Assembly: GCA_019419865.1 (NCBI GenBank)
Contig: JAHZIG010000015.1
Span: forward strand, 1-64,000
Length of the DNA stretch: 64,000 bases
Reading direction: 5' to 3'
Source: Clostridiales bacterium
GTDB taxonomy: Bacteria > Bacillota > Clostridia > Monoglobales > Monoglobaceae
This document shows, piece by piece, positions 56,835 to 64,000 of this stretch. The notes below the pieces were generated by a model that saw only the letters and a list, made by a program, of their open reading frames with translations, searched no databases and was not told the origin of the DNA. The position numbers were made by a program, and so were the translations under genes. The first letter of the stretch is position 1. The number at the start of each line of letters is the position of its first letter.

Positions 56835-57985
56835 TACAATTCCGCCCCGGCAGTCATGTGCATCGGCTCGTAACATTGCTTTCAGTCGTCGGCGAATATC
56901 CGGTTCGGTCAGTTCATCTTCTGGGAAATGACAGGGTTTACAAAGCAATGATTCACAAACTGACCATGCAGCAGAGATTCCGCAATTCCCAGACTGGAAC
57001 AGAAATGACCTGCCGTTTGCTTACCGTAACAGGCGCCGGCGCCGATAAATCTATCCGCCTATATAAAGCCGCTCTCCCCATACTGGAATGGATTTATCCT
57101 GATGCACTTCGGTATTATTTACATGCATTCTGGAATCATAAATTCCCCGGAGATGTGTCCCACCGTCAGCGGAACCACAGAGTTGCTGAAGCAGCTGCGA
57201 TGTGTATGCGTTCCGGTATTGAGATATTGCCATATATGCTTCCGGAGCTTCAGAACCTGCAGATACGCAGGGTCATACCGGGTTACGCTTGTTTCTATTT
57301 TGCAAGAGCACTTAAGAACATCGGCAGCAATGAGCTGAACAAAACCATGTTTACGCGTATGGTAGGTGCAATCTATTCCAGCAGCATATGTTATGCAGTC
57401 TATAACACGAGAAATGCCGTAATGAAATGGAATGGCATGGGTGAATTTAAAACGCTGCACAGCTTAATCGAAACCGGAAGGCTGAATGCCGGTATATCTC
57501 GGGTTGACTCTGCTATTCTTTTCGGTGAGTCTGACAGCGCAGCGATGAACACCCTACTGGCATCAGATAAAACCGAACGGCTGGAGTTCCGGTTCGATGC
57601 AGTTTACCAGCATATTTATTTTGTACCCATGAACGATTGCGGAATCCGGCAGATGCGTATTCTCATGCTCCCAGACTGGAACAGGAGACTCCTTGATCTG
57701 TTATTTGAACCAGAGACTCAGTCTAATTATCAAGGCTCTTTTGAATACGACGCCTATATCAACGGTATTTATATACTTTCGCATTTGGACGGCGACATTG
57801 CCAGACTGATTCGGTTTCGGGAGGCGATTGCAGCGCAGCCCGGTATAAAAGCCGAGGTCCTCTGCTTCCCCTACCAGGTGGCATTCTTACAAGAATATTT
57901 GGACCAACTTGCCACAATAAGAACGATTGATATAAACCTGGTAGAAGCAGAACTTGGATTGGAAAGGAGTAATAACTTTGGATGA
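56831..57985 (+). CDS. conserved ICE protein of unknown function (384 residues)
   Basis: ATG 56831 is chosen because GGAGGAAGG stands just before it and it overlaps the previous stop. No membrane segment. It begins with a possible HTH (HRLVTLLSVVGEYPVRSVHL) and contains LPDWNRRLLDLLFEPETQSN and a late EVLCFPYQVAFLQEYL. It resembles replication-relaxation-type accessory proteins placed before VirD4, but this is a guess. The stop overlaps virD4 by 8 nt. Confidence 0.6.
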   Translation: MIQFRPGSHVHRLVTLLSVVGEYPVRSVHLLGNDRVYKAMIHKLTMQQRFRNSQTGTEMTCRLLTVTGAGADKSIRLYKAALPILEWIYPDALRYYLHAFWNHKFPGDVSHRQRNHRVAEAAAMCMRSGIEILPYMLPELQNLQIRRVIPGYACFYFARALKNIGSNELNKTMFTRMVGAIYSSSICYAVYNTRNAVMKWNGMGEFKTLHSLIETGRLNAGISRVDSAILFGESDSAAMNTLLASDKTERLEFRFDAVYQHIYFVPMNDCGIRQMRILMLPDWNRRLLDLLFEPETQSNYQGSFEYDAYINGIYILSHLDGDIARLIRFREAIAAQPGIKAEVLCFPYQVAFLQEYLDQLATIRTIDINLVEAELGLERSNNFG

Positions 57986-59864
57986 TAAAAAAAGACTTAT
58001 AGTTATAATCATCGCTGCCATACTCGGATGCATCGGGCTGTTTTATTTAGGCGGAATACTTGGCCAATTCATGAGAAATTATACAGCATGGAATTCTTCA
58101 GATGGGCTTGAAAGCGGAGCATCCATTGCTTCGTTAGACTGGAATCCACTGGCTTGCATTCGTCAAGCTTTTACTCCAGAGGGCCTGAAAGGAATCGCTG
58201 GAATCCTGTTTGCAGGAGGCGCGCTATTTGCGTATGTCAAACTGAATGATAAATTCGGAGGCAAGGAGCACGACCCACGCGGCTTTACGAAGAGTAAGTC
58301 CGGTGCATATGGCACAGCCTCCTGGATGACGGAGAAAGAAATGAAAAGTCTTCTTGAGGTGACCACCCCTGGCAAAGCGGAAGGCGTTATCTTGGGTGAG
58401 TATGACGGCAATGCGGTCTGTATGCCCAAAGACACCAGACTCAACCGGCATATTGCGATATTTGGCGCATCCGGGACTATGAAATCGCGGGCGATTATAC
58501 GGAATTCTCTGTTCCAGGCATTGAAACGAAATGAGTCTGTAGTGATTACGGATCCCAAGGGCGAGCTTTATTCCGATACTTCGGAACTTTATAGGAAAAA
58601 CGGGTATGATGTAAAAGTATTTAATCTGGTAAACCCTGAACACGGAGATTCATGGAACTGCATGTCGGACTTGAATGGAGATACTCTGATGGCGCAGATG
58701 CTGACGAATGTCATTATCGGCAACACCAGTTCTGGAAAAACCGATCACTTCTGGGATAACGGAGAAGGTAATTTATTGAAAGCGCTGGTCTTATACATAG
58801 ATCGAGACAGAACCCGCAGCCCTTCTGAAAAGAATCTGCCGTCAGTGTATCAACTGCTGACGCAACATACGGAACGGCAGCTCACAGCACTGTTTGAAAA
58901 ACTGCCGCTTGACCATCCGGCAAGAGCCCCCTATAATTTATTTGCTCAGTCGAGCGATACAGTCCGTTCCGGTATTATACTCGGGCTTGGCACCAGGCTG
59001 CAGGTATTGCAGAACCAGGCAGTCAAAGAGATCACAAGCAGGTCTGACATAGATCTGACAGCGCCGGCTAAGCGCAAATGTGCATATTATATTATACTGA
59101 GCGACCAGGATGCGACAATGGCATTCCTATCCTCGCTCTTCTTCTCATTCTTGTTCATCAGACTGACCCGCTATGCGGACTCAAGACCAAACGGTCGCTG
59201 CGATGTGCCAGTAAATCTCATACTCGATGAGTTCAACAACGTAGGGCGTATCGGCGGTGCGGCAAATGGATCCGATTTCGCACGGTCTCTCAGTGTCATC
59301 CGTTCAAGAGACATCAGGGTTATGATAGCAGTTCAGAGTTTGGGACAGCTGCAGAACCGGTATCCCAACAATCTATGGGCGGAAATCATCGGCAACGCTG
59401 ATATTCAACTCATGCTGGGATGTACAGACGATGTGACGGCGAAATATTTTTCGGAGCGCAGCGGTGATATGAGTATACAAATCAACTCAACCATGACGGT
59501 GCGTCAAACCATGGCAGTAGCACAAGTGATCCCACAATATCGTCAGACTGAGGGACAGGGACGAAGAAAACTTCTGACTCCAGATGAGGTGCTGCGGCTC
59601 CCGAACGAAGAAATGCTTTGTATTATCCGCGGCTGCAATATACTCAAATTAAAAAAGCTGGATTATACAAAGCATCCTACTGCAAAACAAATAAAACGCG
59701 TTTCTATCATGGATTATGTACCGGCTGCTGAAAACACATACCAGACTGAGAATATAACAGCAACAGATTTCATCCCGGATAGGCCCGTGCATCAAGAAGA
59801 ACCTGAAAAGCCACCAAGAAAAAAGCCGCTCTACAGTTCAGCACAGCCGCCTGATGATTTTTAG
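57978..59864 (+). CDS. VirD4-type coupling ATPase
   Basis: 628 residues; TTG 57978 with AAAGGAG 8 nt upstream. Two N-terminal membrane segments (LIVIIIAAILGCIGLFYL; GIAGILFAGGALFAYV), then Walker A IFGASGTMKSRAI, ITDPKGELYSDT, Walker B VNLILDEFNNVGRI and VMIAVQSLGQLQNRYP. It brings the relaxase-DNA complex to the channel. The C-terminal tail is basic/proline-rich. Walker A has TMKS rather than TGKS/T, seen in other ICE VirD4 proteins. Confidence 0.93.
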   Translation: MDDKKRLIVIIIAAILGCIGLFYLGGILGQFMRNYTAWNSSDGLESGASIASLDWNPLACIRQAFTPEGLKGIAGILFAGGALFAYVKLNDKFGGKEHDPRGFTKSKSGAYGTASWMTEKEMKSLLEVTTPGKAEGVILGEYDGNAVCMPKDTRLNRHIAIFGASGTMKSRAIIRNSLFQALKRNESVVITDPKGELYSDTSELYRKNGYDVKVFNLVNPEHGDSWNCMSDLNGDTLMAQMLTNVIIGNTSSGKTDHFWDNGEGNLLKALVLYIDRDRTRSPSEKNLPSVYQLLTQHTERQLTALFEKLPLDHPARAPYNLFAQSSDTVRSGIILGLGTRLQVLQNQAVKEITSRSDIDLTAPAKRKCAYYIILSDQDATMAFLSSLFFSFLFIRLTRYADSRPNGRCDVPVNLILDEFNNVGRIGGAANGSDFARSLSVIRSRDIRVMIAVQSLGQLQNRYPNNLWAEIIGNADIQLMLGCTDDVTAKYFSERSGDMSIQINSTMTVRQTMAVAQVIPQYRQTEGQGRRKLLTPDEVLRLPNEEMLCIIRGCNILKLKKLDYTKHPTAKQIKRVSIMDYVPAAENTYQTENITATDFIPDRPVHQEEPEKPPRKKPLYSSAQPPDDF

Positions 59865-59971
59865 CGATAAATTTATCTATAAATTCATCGCTATTATATT
59901 GATATTTTTATCTATCAGCAGTATGATAATATTGAAAGCGGCTATGCTAATATTAAATGGAGGCTTGCAAG

Positions 59972-60298
59972 ATGGCACGAGCAACGATTTTGAATATTAT
60001 AAACTCTATGGTTCCTATTTCGCGGTTCAATAAGGGTGAAGCAAGCAAAATTTTTGATGAGGTTGCATCTTCCGGCACAAAGATCGTGATCAAGAACAAC
60101 CGGCCTGCATGTGTACTGCTCTCGCCGGCGCAATACGAATCTTTGATGGAGATGCTCTCGGACTCTCTCCTCTATACTGAGGCAGAAAAACGAATGGCAA
60201 CCAATAACGACAGCGAAACTCTTTCCTACGAAGCTGTCATGGAAGAGCTTGGCATTACACAGAAAGAACTCGACGATATTGATGTCGAAATTGAGTAA
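59972..60298 (+). CDS. orphan Phd/YefM-family antitoxin
   Basis: 108 residues from ATG 59972; GGAGG is 8 nt upstream. N-terminal DNA-binding fold NIINSMVPISRFNKGEASKI, then KIVIKNNRPACVLLSPAQYESL, the Phd/YefM signature, and an acidic tail. Its toxin partner is reduced to 17 codons at 60311. It may regulate itself or neutralise a toxin elsewhere. Confidence 0.85.
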   Translation: MARATILNIINSMVPISRFNKGEASKIFDEVASSGTKIVIKNNRPACVLLSPAQYESLMEMLSDSLLYTEAEKRMATNNDSETLSYEAVMEELGITQKELDDIDVEIE

Positions 60299-60310
60299 GG
60301 AGCCGATGTC

Positions 60311-60364
60311 ATGGAATGGGATATAGAGTATATCAAAGAGGCGGAGCGCCGGATCAATCTTTAA
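60311..60364 (+). pseudogene. truncated RelE-type toxin start (17 codons)
   Basis: ATG at 60311, 12 nt after the antitoxin stop and behind AAGGAG. It reads MEWDIEYIKEAERRINL then TAA. W-x-I/V-x-Y-x-K-E-A-E is the usual N-terminus of RelE/ParE-family toxins that pair with Phd-like antitoxins, so a deletion removed the rest. Confidence 0.65.
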
Positions 60365-60391
60365 AAAACAAACAATTAAATATAAAATTCA

Positions 60392-60420
60392 AGCATCTCT
60401 TATATGAGGTGCTTTTTATA
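60392..60420 (+). terminator. intrinsic terminator 1 after antitoxin
   Basis: GCATCTC pairs with GAGGTGC (one G-T pair), then TTTTT. Confidence 0.7.
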
Positions 60421-60428
60421 TATATTTG

Positions 60429-60466
60429 AAACCTGCTGAGAAATCGCTTTTCAGCAGGTTTTTTTA
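60429..60466 (+). terminator. intrinsic terminator 2
   Basis: AAACCTGCTGA pairs perfectly with TCAGCAGGTTT (11 bp), then TTTTT. Confidence 0.85.
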
Positions 60467-60496
60467 TTAGCAAACCCAATCGAAGGAGGAGAATAT

Positions 60497-61747
60497 ATGC
60501 CAACAAAAAAGAACATAACCCCTAAAGAAACAGTGCAGCCTGATGAAGGCGAAGTTTCCCAGACTGAGACAAATCTGGAAACGGAAGAACGAAACAATCC
60601 GGAAGAATCCGGAAACAGCGAGTTAAACGCTCAGACTGATTTGGAATCGGAGTCTGATAAAGAGAATTCACCTGAAGACGCCGAAGAGGCTGCTGTATCC
60701 AAAGCTTCTGACCAGACTGACACTGAAATCGAAGAAAAACCAAGAACACGACGCCGAAAAACAGCTGAGCCGGTCAGTGAAAATAATAATATAAGCCCTG
60801 AGGGCCCTGAGCCGGCAGCACCTCGCAGAACCCGAACCCGGTCTGACAGAACATCCCCTGTTTTATCGATCGATGACCAACGGACTGTCGAAACCGATGC
60901 AGACAAAGCAAGAAATGATTTATTGGATTTGCTGGAGTCCCAGAAATCCGGGAAAATCTTGTCCGGGACGATCCAAGGTGTCGAGCGTTCCGATAACCAG
61001 CAAGCACATTCCTTGGCAGTCATTTATCACGGAGAATATAAAGTCATTATACCTGCCGAGGAAGCAGTTGATCCTCCTGAGGATTACAGGGGGATGCTGC
61101 CTCAGGATGTTTTGCACTATATGCTCACAAAACGCCTTGGTGCAGAAGTGGACTATATTGTAAAAGGGATTGACGCTGCTGAGAATATTGCGGTAGCCAG
61201 CCGATTAGATGCAATGCGTGCAAAGCGAAGGCAATATTATCTTGCCACAGACCGGGACGGCAATAATCTGATTTATTCAGATATCTGTGCTGAAGCACGA
61301 GTTGTTTCTGTCATACGCGCAGGTGTTTTTGTGGAGCTGTTCGGTCTGGAGGTATACATCCCGCTGCGGGAACTGAGCTATCAGAGATGGCTTGATGCAT
61401 CGGGGCACTTCCAGCCCGGTCAGCGTATCCTCGTAAAGATTCTGAGTGTGGACAGGAGCGACCGTGACCATATCAGGGTCACGGCGTCCGTCAAGCAGGC
61501 AGGTGAAAACCCATATGAAAAAGCGCTGCGGAGATATTCCGTCGGGAACCGGTATGTCGGTACGGTCAGTATGGTGGATACCAACGGGGTATTCGTAGCC
61601 CTTGACGGCGGAATCGACTGCTTATGCAGCTATCCCAAACGCGGCCGTCCGCCGCGCGGAGCCCGGGTCACTGTCCGGATACTTGGTATCAATCACGATT
61701 CCAACCGAATCTGGGGAGCCATCACTCATATAGCAACAGCAAGATAG
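60497..61747 (+). CDS. ICE protein with acidic N-terminus and S1 RNA-binding domains
   Basis: 416 residues behind AAGGAGG. Residues 1-150 are disordered, Glu/Ser/Thr-rich with a basic patch (KPRTRRRKTAE). The second half holds two S1-like units: ICAEARVVSVIRAGVFVELF with VYIPLRELSYQR, and NRYVGTVSMVDTNGVFVALDGG. S1 domains bind single-stranded RNA; the ICE role is unknown. Own ribosome-binding site and two terminators upstream suggest a new transcription unit. Confidence 0.75.
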   Translation: MPTKKNITPKETVQPDEGEVSQTETNLETEERNNPEESGNSELNAQTDLESESDKENSPEDAEEAAVSKASDQTDTEIEEKPRTRRRKTAEPVSENNNISPEGPEPAAPRRTRTRSDRTSPVLSIDDQRTVETDADKARNDLLDLLESQKSGKILSGTIQGVERSDNQQAHSLAVIYHGEYKVIIPAEEAVDPPEDYRGMLPQDVLHYMLTKRLGAEVDYIVKGIDAAENIAVASRLDAMRAKRRQYYLATDRDGNNLIYSDICAEARVVSVIRAGVFVELFGLEVYIPLRELSYQRWLDASGHFQPGQRILVKILSVDRSDRDHIRVTASVKQAGENPYEKALRRYSVGNRYVGTVSMVDTNGVFVALDGGIDCLCSYPKRGRPPRGARVTVRILGINHDSNRIWGAITHIATAR

Positions 61748-61774
61748 TCATCCTGATGAGAAAGGAGGTATTTT

Positions 61775-62188
61775 ATGACAAACTATGAACTAACCAACGA
61801 GGAAAAGAACCGACGCAAGAATGTTTCGGCTCATACCCGGAAGATGGTAATGTCCCAGTTGCGTATTGATGACCAGGATGAGACGTCACTTATGACTGAT
61901 TATCGGGATTATTATCTGCAGATATCTTTTTCAGAGTTACATCCGCTGATGGTATTTTGTGTTGCTAAGGGAATGAAAACTCCCAGTACTGCAAAACAGA
62001 GAAAGCTGGTCAACGAGCTGAACCTGAAAAGCATTCTTGGCAGTCATGCAATCAACGATGAAGTTGGATGCTATTCTTATAGGGCTACACATTGGCTCGA
62101 TAAGGAAATAGATCCAGCTCGTTTTTTTGAAATGCTGAATCGCTGCATTGATGAAGCCGATAAGGGCTATCGCAGGCTGACGGCTTAA
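61775..62188 (+). CDS. ICE hypothetical protein (137 residues)
   Basis: Behind GAAAGGAGG. Charged, helical, soluble. Starts TNYELTNEEKNRRKNVSAHT and ends with FEMLNRCIDEADKGYRRL. No motif recognised. In the same orientation and 27 nt after the S1 gene, so probably cotranscribed. Confidence 0.6.
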   Translation: MTNYELTNEEKNRRKNVSAHTRKMVMSQLRIDDQDETSLMTDYRDYYLQISFSELHPLMVFCVAKGMKTPSTAKQRKLVNELNLKSILGSHAINDEVGCYSYRATHWLDKEIDPARFFEMLNRCIDEADKGYRRLTA

Positions 62189-62217
62189 AGATCGGCACAT
62201 CGGAAAGGAAAAGGAAA

Positions 62218-62400
62218 ATGGCACACAAATCTTCTGGTGTTCAACTTTGTCCAACTTGTAAAATTGGTCAGGAAACTTATCTGCTTGATGAAAGAAATCC
62301 CTTTTGTCCATACTTATCCTGCCACAATGGAACAAGCTGTGCAAAGTATATACCAATAGAAAAGAACAATAAAAATTTCAAGGAGGATTTTTTGAGATGA
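62218..62400 (+). CDS. small zinc-ribbon-like ICE protein (60 residues)
   Basis: GGAAAAGG stands before ATG 62218. LCPTCKIGQETYLLDE and PFCPYLSCHNGTSC give two CxxC pairs, a possible small zinc ribbon. The stop overlaps the next start by ATGA, so the two are coupled. Confidence 0.6.
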   Translation: MAHKSSGVQLCPTCKIGQETYLLDERNPFCPYLSCHNGTSCAKYIPIEKNNKNFKEDFLR

Positions 62401-62778
62401 AAATCAAAAGCAAAATCAAATCCATTCTGTCGGCAATCCTTGCAGTTTCCATGCTGCTGACGCTTATGCCGACAATCACATTTGCGTCACAAGCCAGTGA
62501 TTATGTCGATCCTGCTGATATATGGCTTAAGGCAAATGGCAGAACAAACGAATTAGACCTAAACGCAACGACAACCTATGAGACCAGTTACTGTACCGTA
62601 TGCGAACGGGATACACTGGGGCTTACCTACCGTGTCCCGGAGTACACCAAATCAGGTGAAACGGCAGCAAACCGTGGCATCAGATATTCCGACGGCACAT
62701 TGATCAGCGGTAATGGTACAGGTAACCTTGATGACGGCACTCCGGGGATTGATGCATATTATACGGGTTATCAGTGGA
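62397..62778 (+). CDS. secreted ICE protein, 5' exon, interrupted by group II intron
   Basis: AAGGAGG precedes ATG 62397. Signal peptide MKIKSKIKSILSAILAVSML continues hydrophobic to TITFAS, cleavage probably after FAS. The visible mature part (DYVDPADIWLKANGRTNELD, then YCTVCERDTLGL) looks like the start of a large surface protein, which in related ICEs may carry Ig-like or repeat domains. The coding frame ends at 62778, where the intron starts (GTGCGAC), so the remainder follows outside the window after the intron. Confidence 0.75.
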
Positions 62779-64000
62779 GTGCGACACGTTCATAAGTGAA
62801 AAGCTTATGCACTAAACAAAGAACGTAACAGTTTCAGTTTAGGAGAACTGATAATCCGACAGGTGGAATGATAGGGTAACGCCTTGAAACGCCGCCTTAA
62901 TACTCCGAATGGCGTTTGATGTGTAATCATCAAATGTCATAAGCTCGGTGAAGTCGGCAGAAAGCTGCCGTAAGTAACAGATAAATGTTACACGAAAGTG
63001 TCCCGGAGGCGGGATATGCAGCTGATATGCCGGAGGTCTATAAAATATATATGGTGAGAACGACTGTCAAAGGTCTGACGAAAACTGCGAATTCACAAGT
63101 CTATAGGTAGACGCTGTAGAAATGCAGCGGCACTCTTAGGAGTGGTCAGTGAGGTAAAGTAAGAAGTCCATTTATGAAATACCTTACAGCGTTAAAGGCG
63201 CTGTCAAGCTGACAGGATTAGAGCAGACACCTAAGTATATATGCAAAGATAGGATTATCGGAACGTGGGAAAGTCGGAACGTATGTTAATCTGATTACAC
63301 AGAGTGCGTTATTGAGGAAACAGCTTTAATTGAGCAAAGTGAGCTGAGGGAACTCAATTTTATCCGACCGAAAGCGGCGGCACAGTACCTATGAAGCTAT
63401 GGATAACATAGCTGAGGGATAGCCGCCAGTCAATATTGCTCAGATAGTTATAGGTATAGATAATCATAGCTTCGAGTATGACAAAGAAAAACAAATCCGA
63501 AAGGAGGAGTTGCCTATGACAAAGCAGAAAAAGCTCCGACACGCTGAATATTACGATATGCAAGAAGTGCTTGATAAATTGTATGTAGACAGTAAGGATA
63601 ATAAAAACTTTACAAATCTTATGGAAATCATCGCAGATGAAAACAACATAAGAATGGCATACAGAAACATTAAGCGCAACAGCGGAAGTAATACAAGCGG
63701 CGTTGACGGAGCCAATATTACGGATATTGAGAAAATCCCAATCAATTCGTATATTGATATAATTCAGCAAAAACTAAAATGGTATGACCCAAAGCCTGTA
63801 AAACGGGTGGAAATACCAAAACCGAACGGAAAGAAACGACCGCTCGGTATCCCTACAATTCTCGACAGACTTGTACAGCAATGTATTCTGCAAGTGCTTG
63901 AGCCGATATGTGAAGCAAAATTTCACAAACACTCAAACGGCTTCCGCCCCAATAAATCAGCGGAGCACGCAATAGCACAATGTTGTAAGATGATACAATC
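62779..64000 (+). mobile_element. group II intron (3' end outside window)
   Basis: Begins with the 5' splice consensus GTGCG (62779-62783). The following about 730 nt without a gene are structured RNA typical of domains I-III, for example complementary stretches around 62825-62860 and 63100-63140. It then carries the intron-encoded protein at 63516. Inserted in the sense orientation in a signal-peptide gene, so splicing could restore it. Confidence 0.85.
63516..64000 (+). CDS. ltrA: group II intron reverse transcriptase/maturase (3' partial)
   Basis: ATG 63516 behind AAGGAGG; open to the window end (161 codons). RT-0/RT-1 region NIKRNSGSNTSGVDG, then WYDPKPVKRVEIPKPNGKK, RPLGIPTILDRLVQQCILQV and FHKHSNGFRPNKSAEHAI are the standard LtrA-type blocks. 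It helps splicing and retrohoming. Catalytic YADD lies beyond the window. Confidence 0.93.
   Translation, partial: MTKQKKLRHAEYYDMQEVLDKLYVDSKDNKNFTNLMEIIADENNIRMAYRNIKRNSGSNTSGVDGANITDIEKIPINSYIDIIQQKLKWYDPKPVKRVEIPKPNGKKRPLGIPTILDRLVQQCILQVLEPICEAKFHKHSNGFRPNKSAEHAIAQCCKMIQ

Larger units (their letters stand above)
45397..64000 (+). mobile_element. integrative conjugative element, Tn1549/CTn-like (right end outside)
   Basis: Starts after rlmD; base composition shifts to more A+T and more ATT/ATC isoleucine codons. It carries Maff2/VirB2-like, TrbL/VirB6, cell-wall hydrolase, PrgI, VirB4 and VirD4 in the order seen in Tn1549-like elements. No relaxase, integrase or right attachment site in the window. 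The left attachment site must lie at or just inside the rlmD 3' end; no duplicate is available to define it. Confidence 0.85.

Overview
The window looks like the chromosome of a strictly anaerobic member of the Clostridia (Bacillota). The grounds are a trimeric NADH/ferredoxin-type [FeFe]-hydrogenase operon, the order smc-ftsY and rplS-lepB-rbgA-rnhB-yraN, GatCAB, RecD2, Gram-positive-type strong Shine-Dalgarno sites with frequent TTG/GTG starts, and a Tn1549-like conjugative element. The host part is moderately GC-rich and uses many ATA, AGA/AGG and CGG codons. The ICE at the right end and the Rhs tip at the left end are visibly different in base composition. Order or family cannot be fixed from this sequence alone.

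Layout. 1-1567: the 3' end of an Rhs/YD-repeat polymorphic toxin with a lysozyme-like tip, a membrane-anchored candidate immunity protein and a displaced Rhs core fragment. 1598-10396: a ten-gene hydrogenase operon. nuoE/hydC, nuoF/hydB and hydA flank a signalling module made of two DRTGG-like proteins, two GHKL ATPases, a sensory-type [FeFe]-hydrogenase homologue and a PHP phosphoesterase. 10400-14528: an XRE regulator with a divergent unknown gene and twin palindromic operators, an Lrp/aminotransferase pair, and a zeta-like toxin locus preceded by a 183-bp palindrome-ended repeat. 14606-17699: an IS1182-type element killed by an in-frame TGA and by a nested 1480-bp IS3-type element with a clean ATG target duplication. 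17797-21207: gatC-gatA-gatB on the minus strand, with a second copy of the palindrome-ended repeat between gatC and gatA. 21423-32839: smc, ftsY, rplS, lepB, rbgA, rnhB, yraN, a dipeptidase and an aspartate aminotransferase. 32911-45396: a small Cys-rich minus-strand operon, a Fic remnant, an amidohydrolase, a degenerate tyrosine recombinase, a methyltransferase, recD2, recR, a lipoprotein, a secreted GH26-like protein and rlmD.

45397-64000 (open at the right edge) is an integrative conjugative element starting at the 3' end of rlmD. It carries a type IV secretion module: a pilin-like Maff2/VirB2 protein, TrbL/VirB6 with a repeat tail, an NlpC/P60-plus-3D cell-wall hydrolase, PrgI/VirB3-like, VirB4 and VirD4, with linked small translationally coupled genes of unknown function. 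It also carries an orphan Phd antitoxin whose toxin is reduced to 17 codons, an S1-domain protein, and a signal-peptide protein interrupted by a group II intron whose reverse transcriptase runs off the window. No relaxase or integrase is visible, so they must lie further right.

The best candidates for under-described biology are the hydrogenase-linked GHKL/DRTGG/PHP signalling module, the two-copy palindrome-ended repeat, the near-identical 26-nt palindromes within the ICE, the TrbL repeat tail, the structured aspC leader and the lepB gene with a 210-residue extension and a strong internal start.
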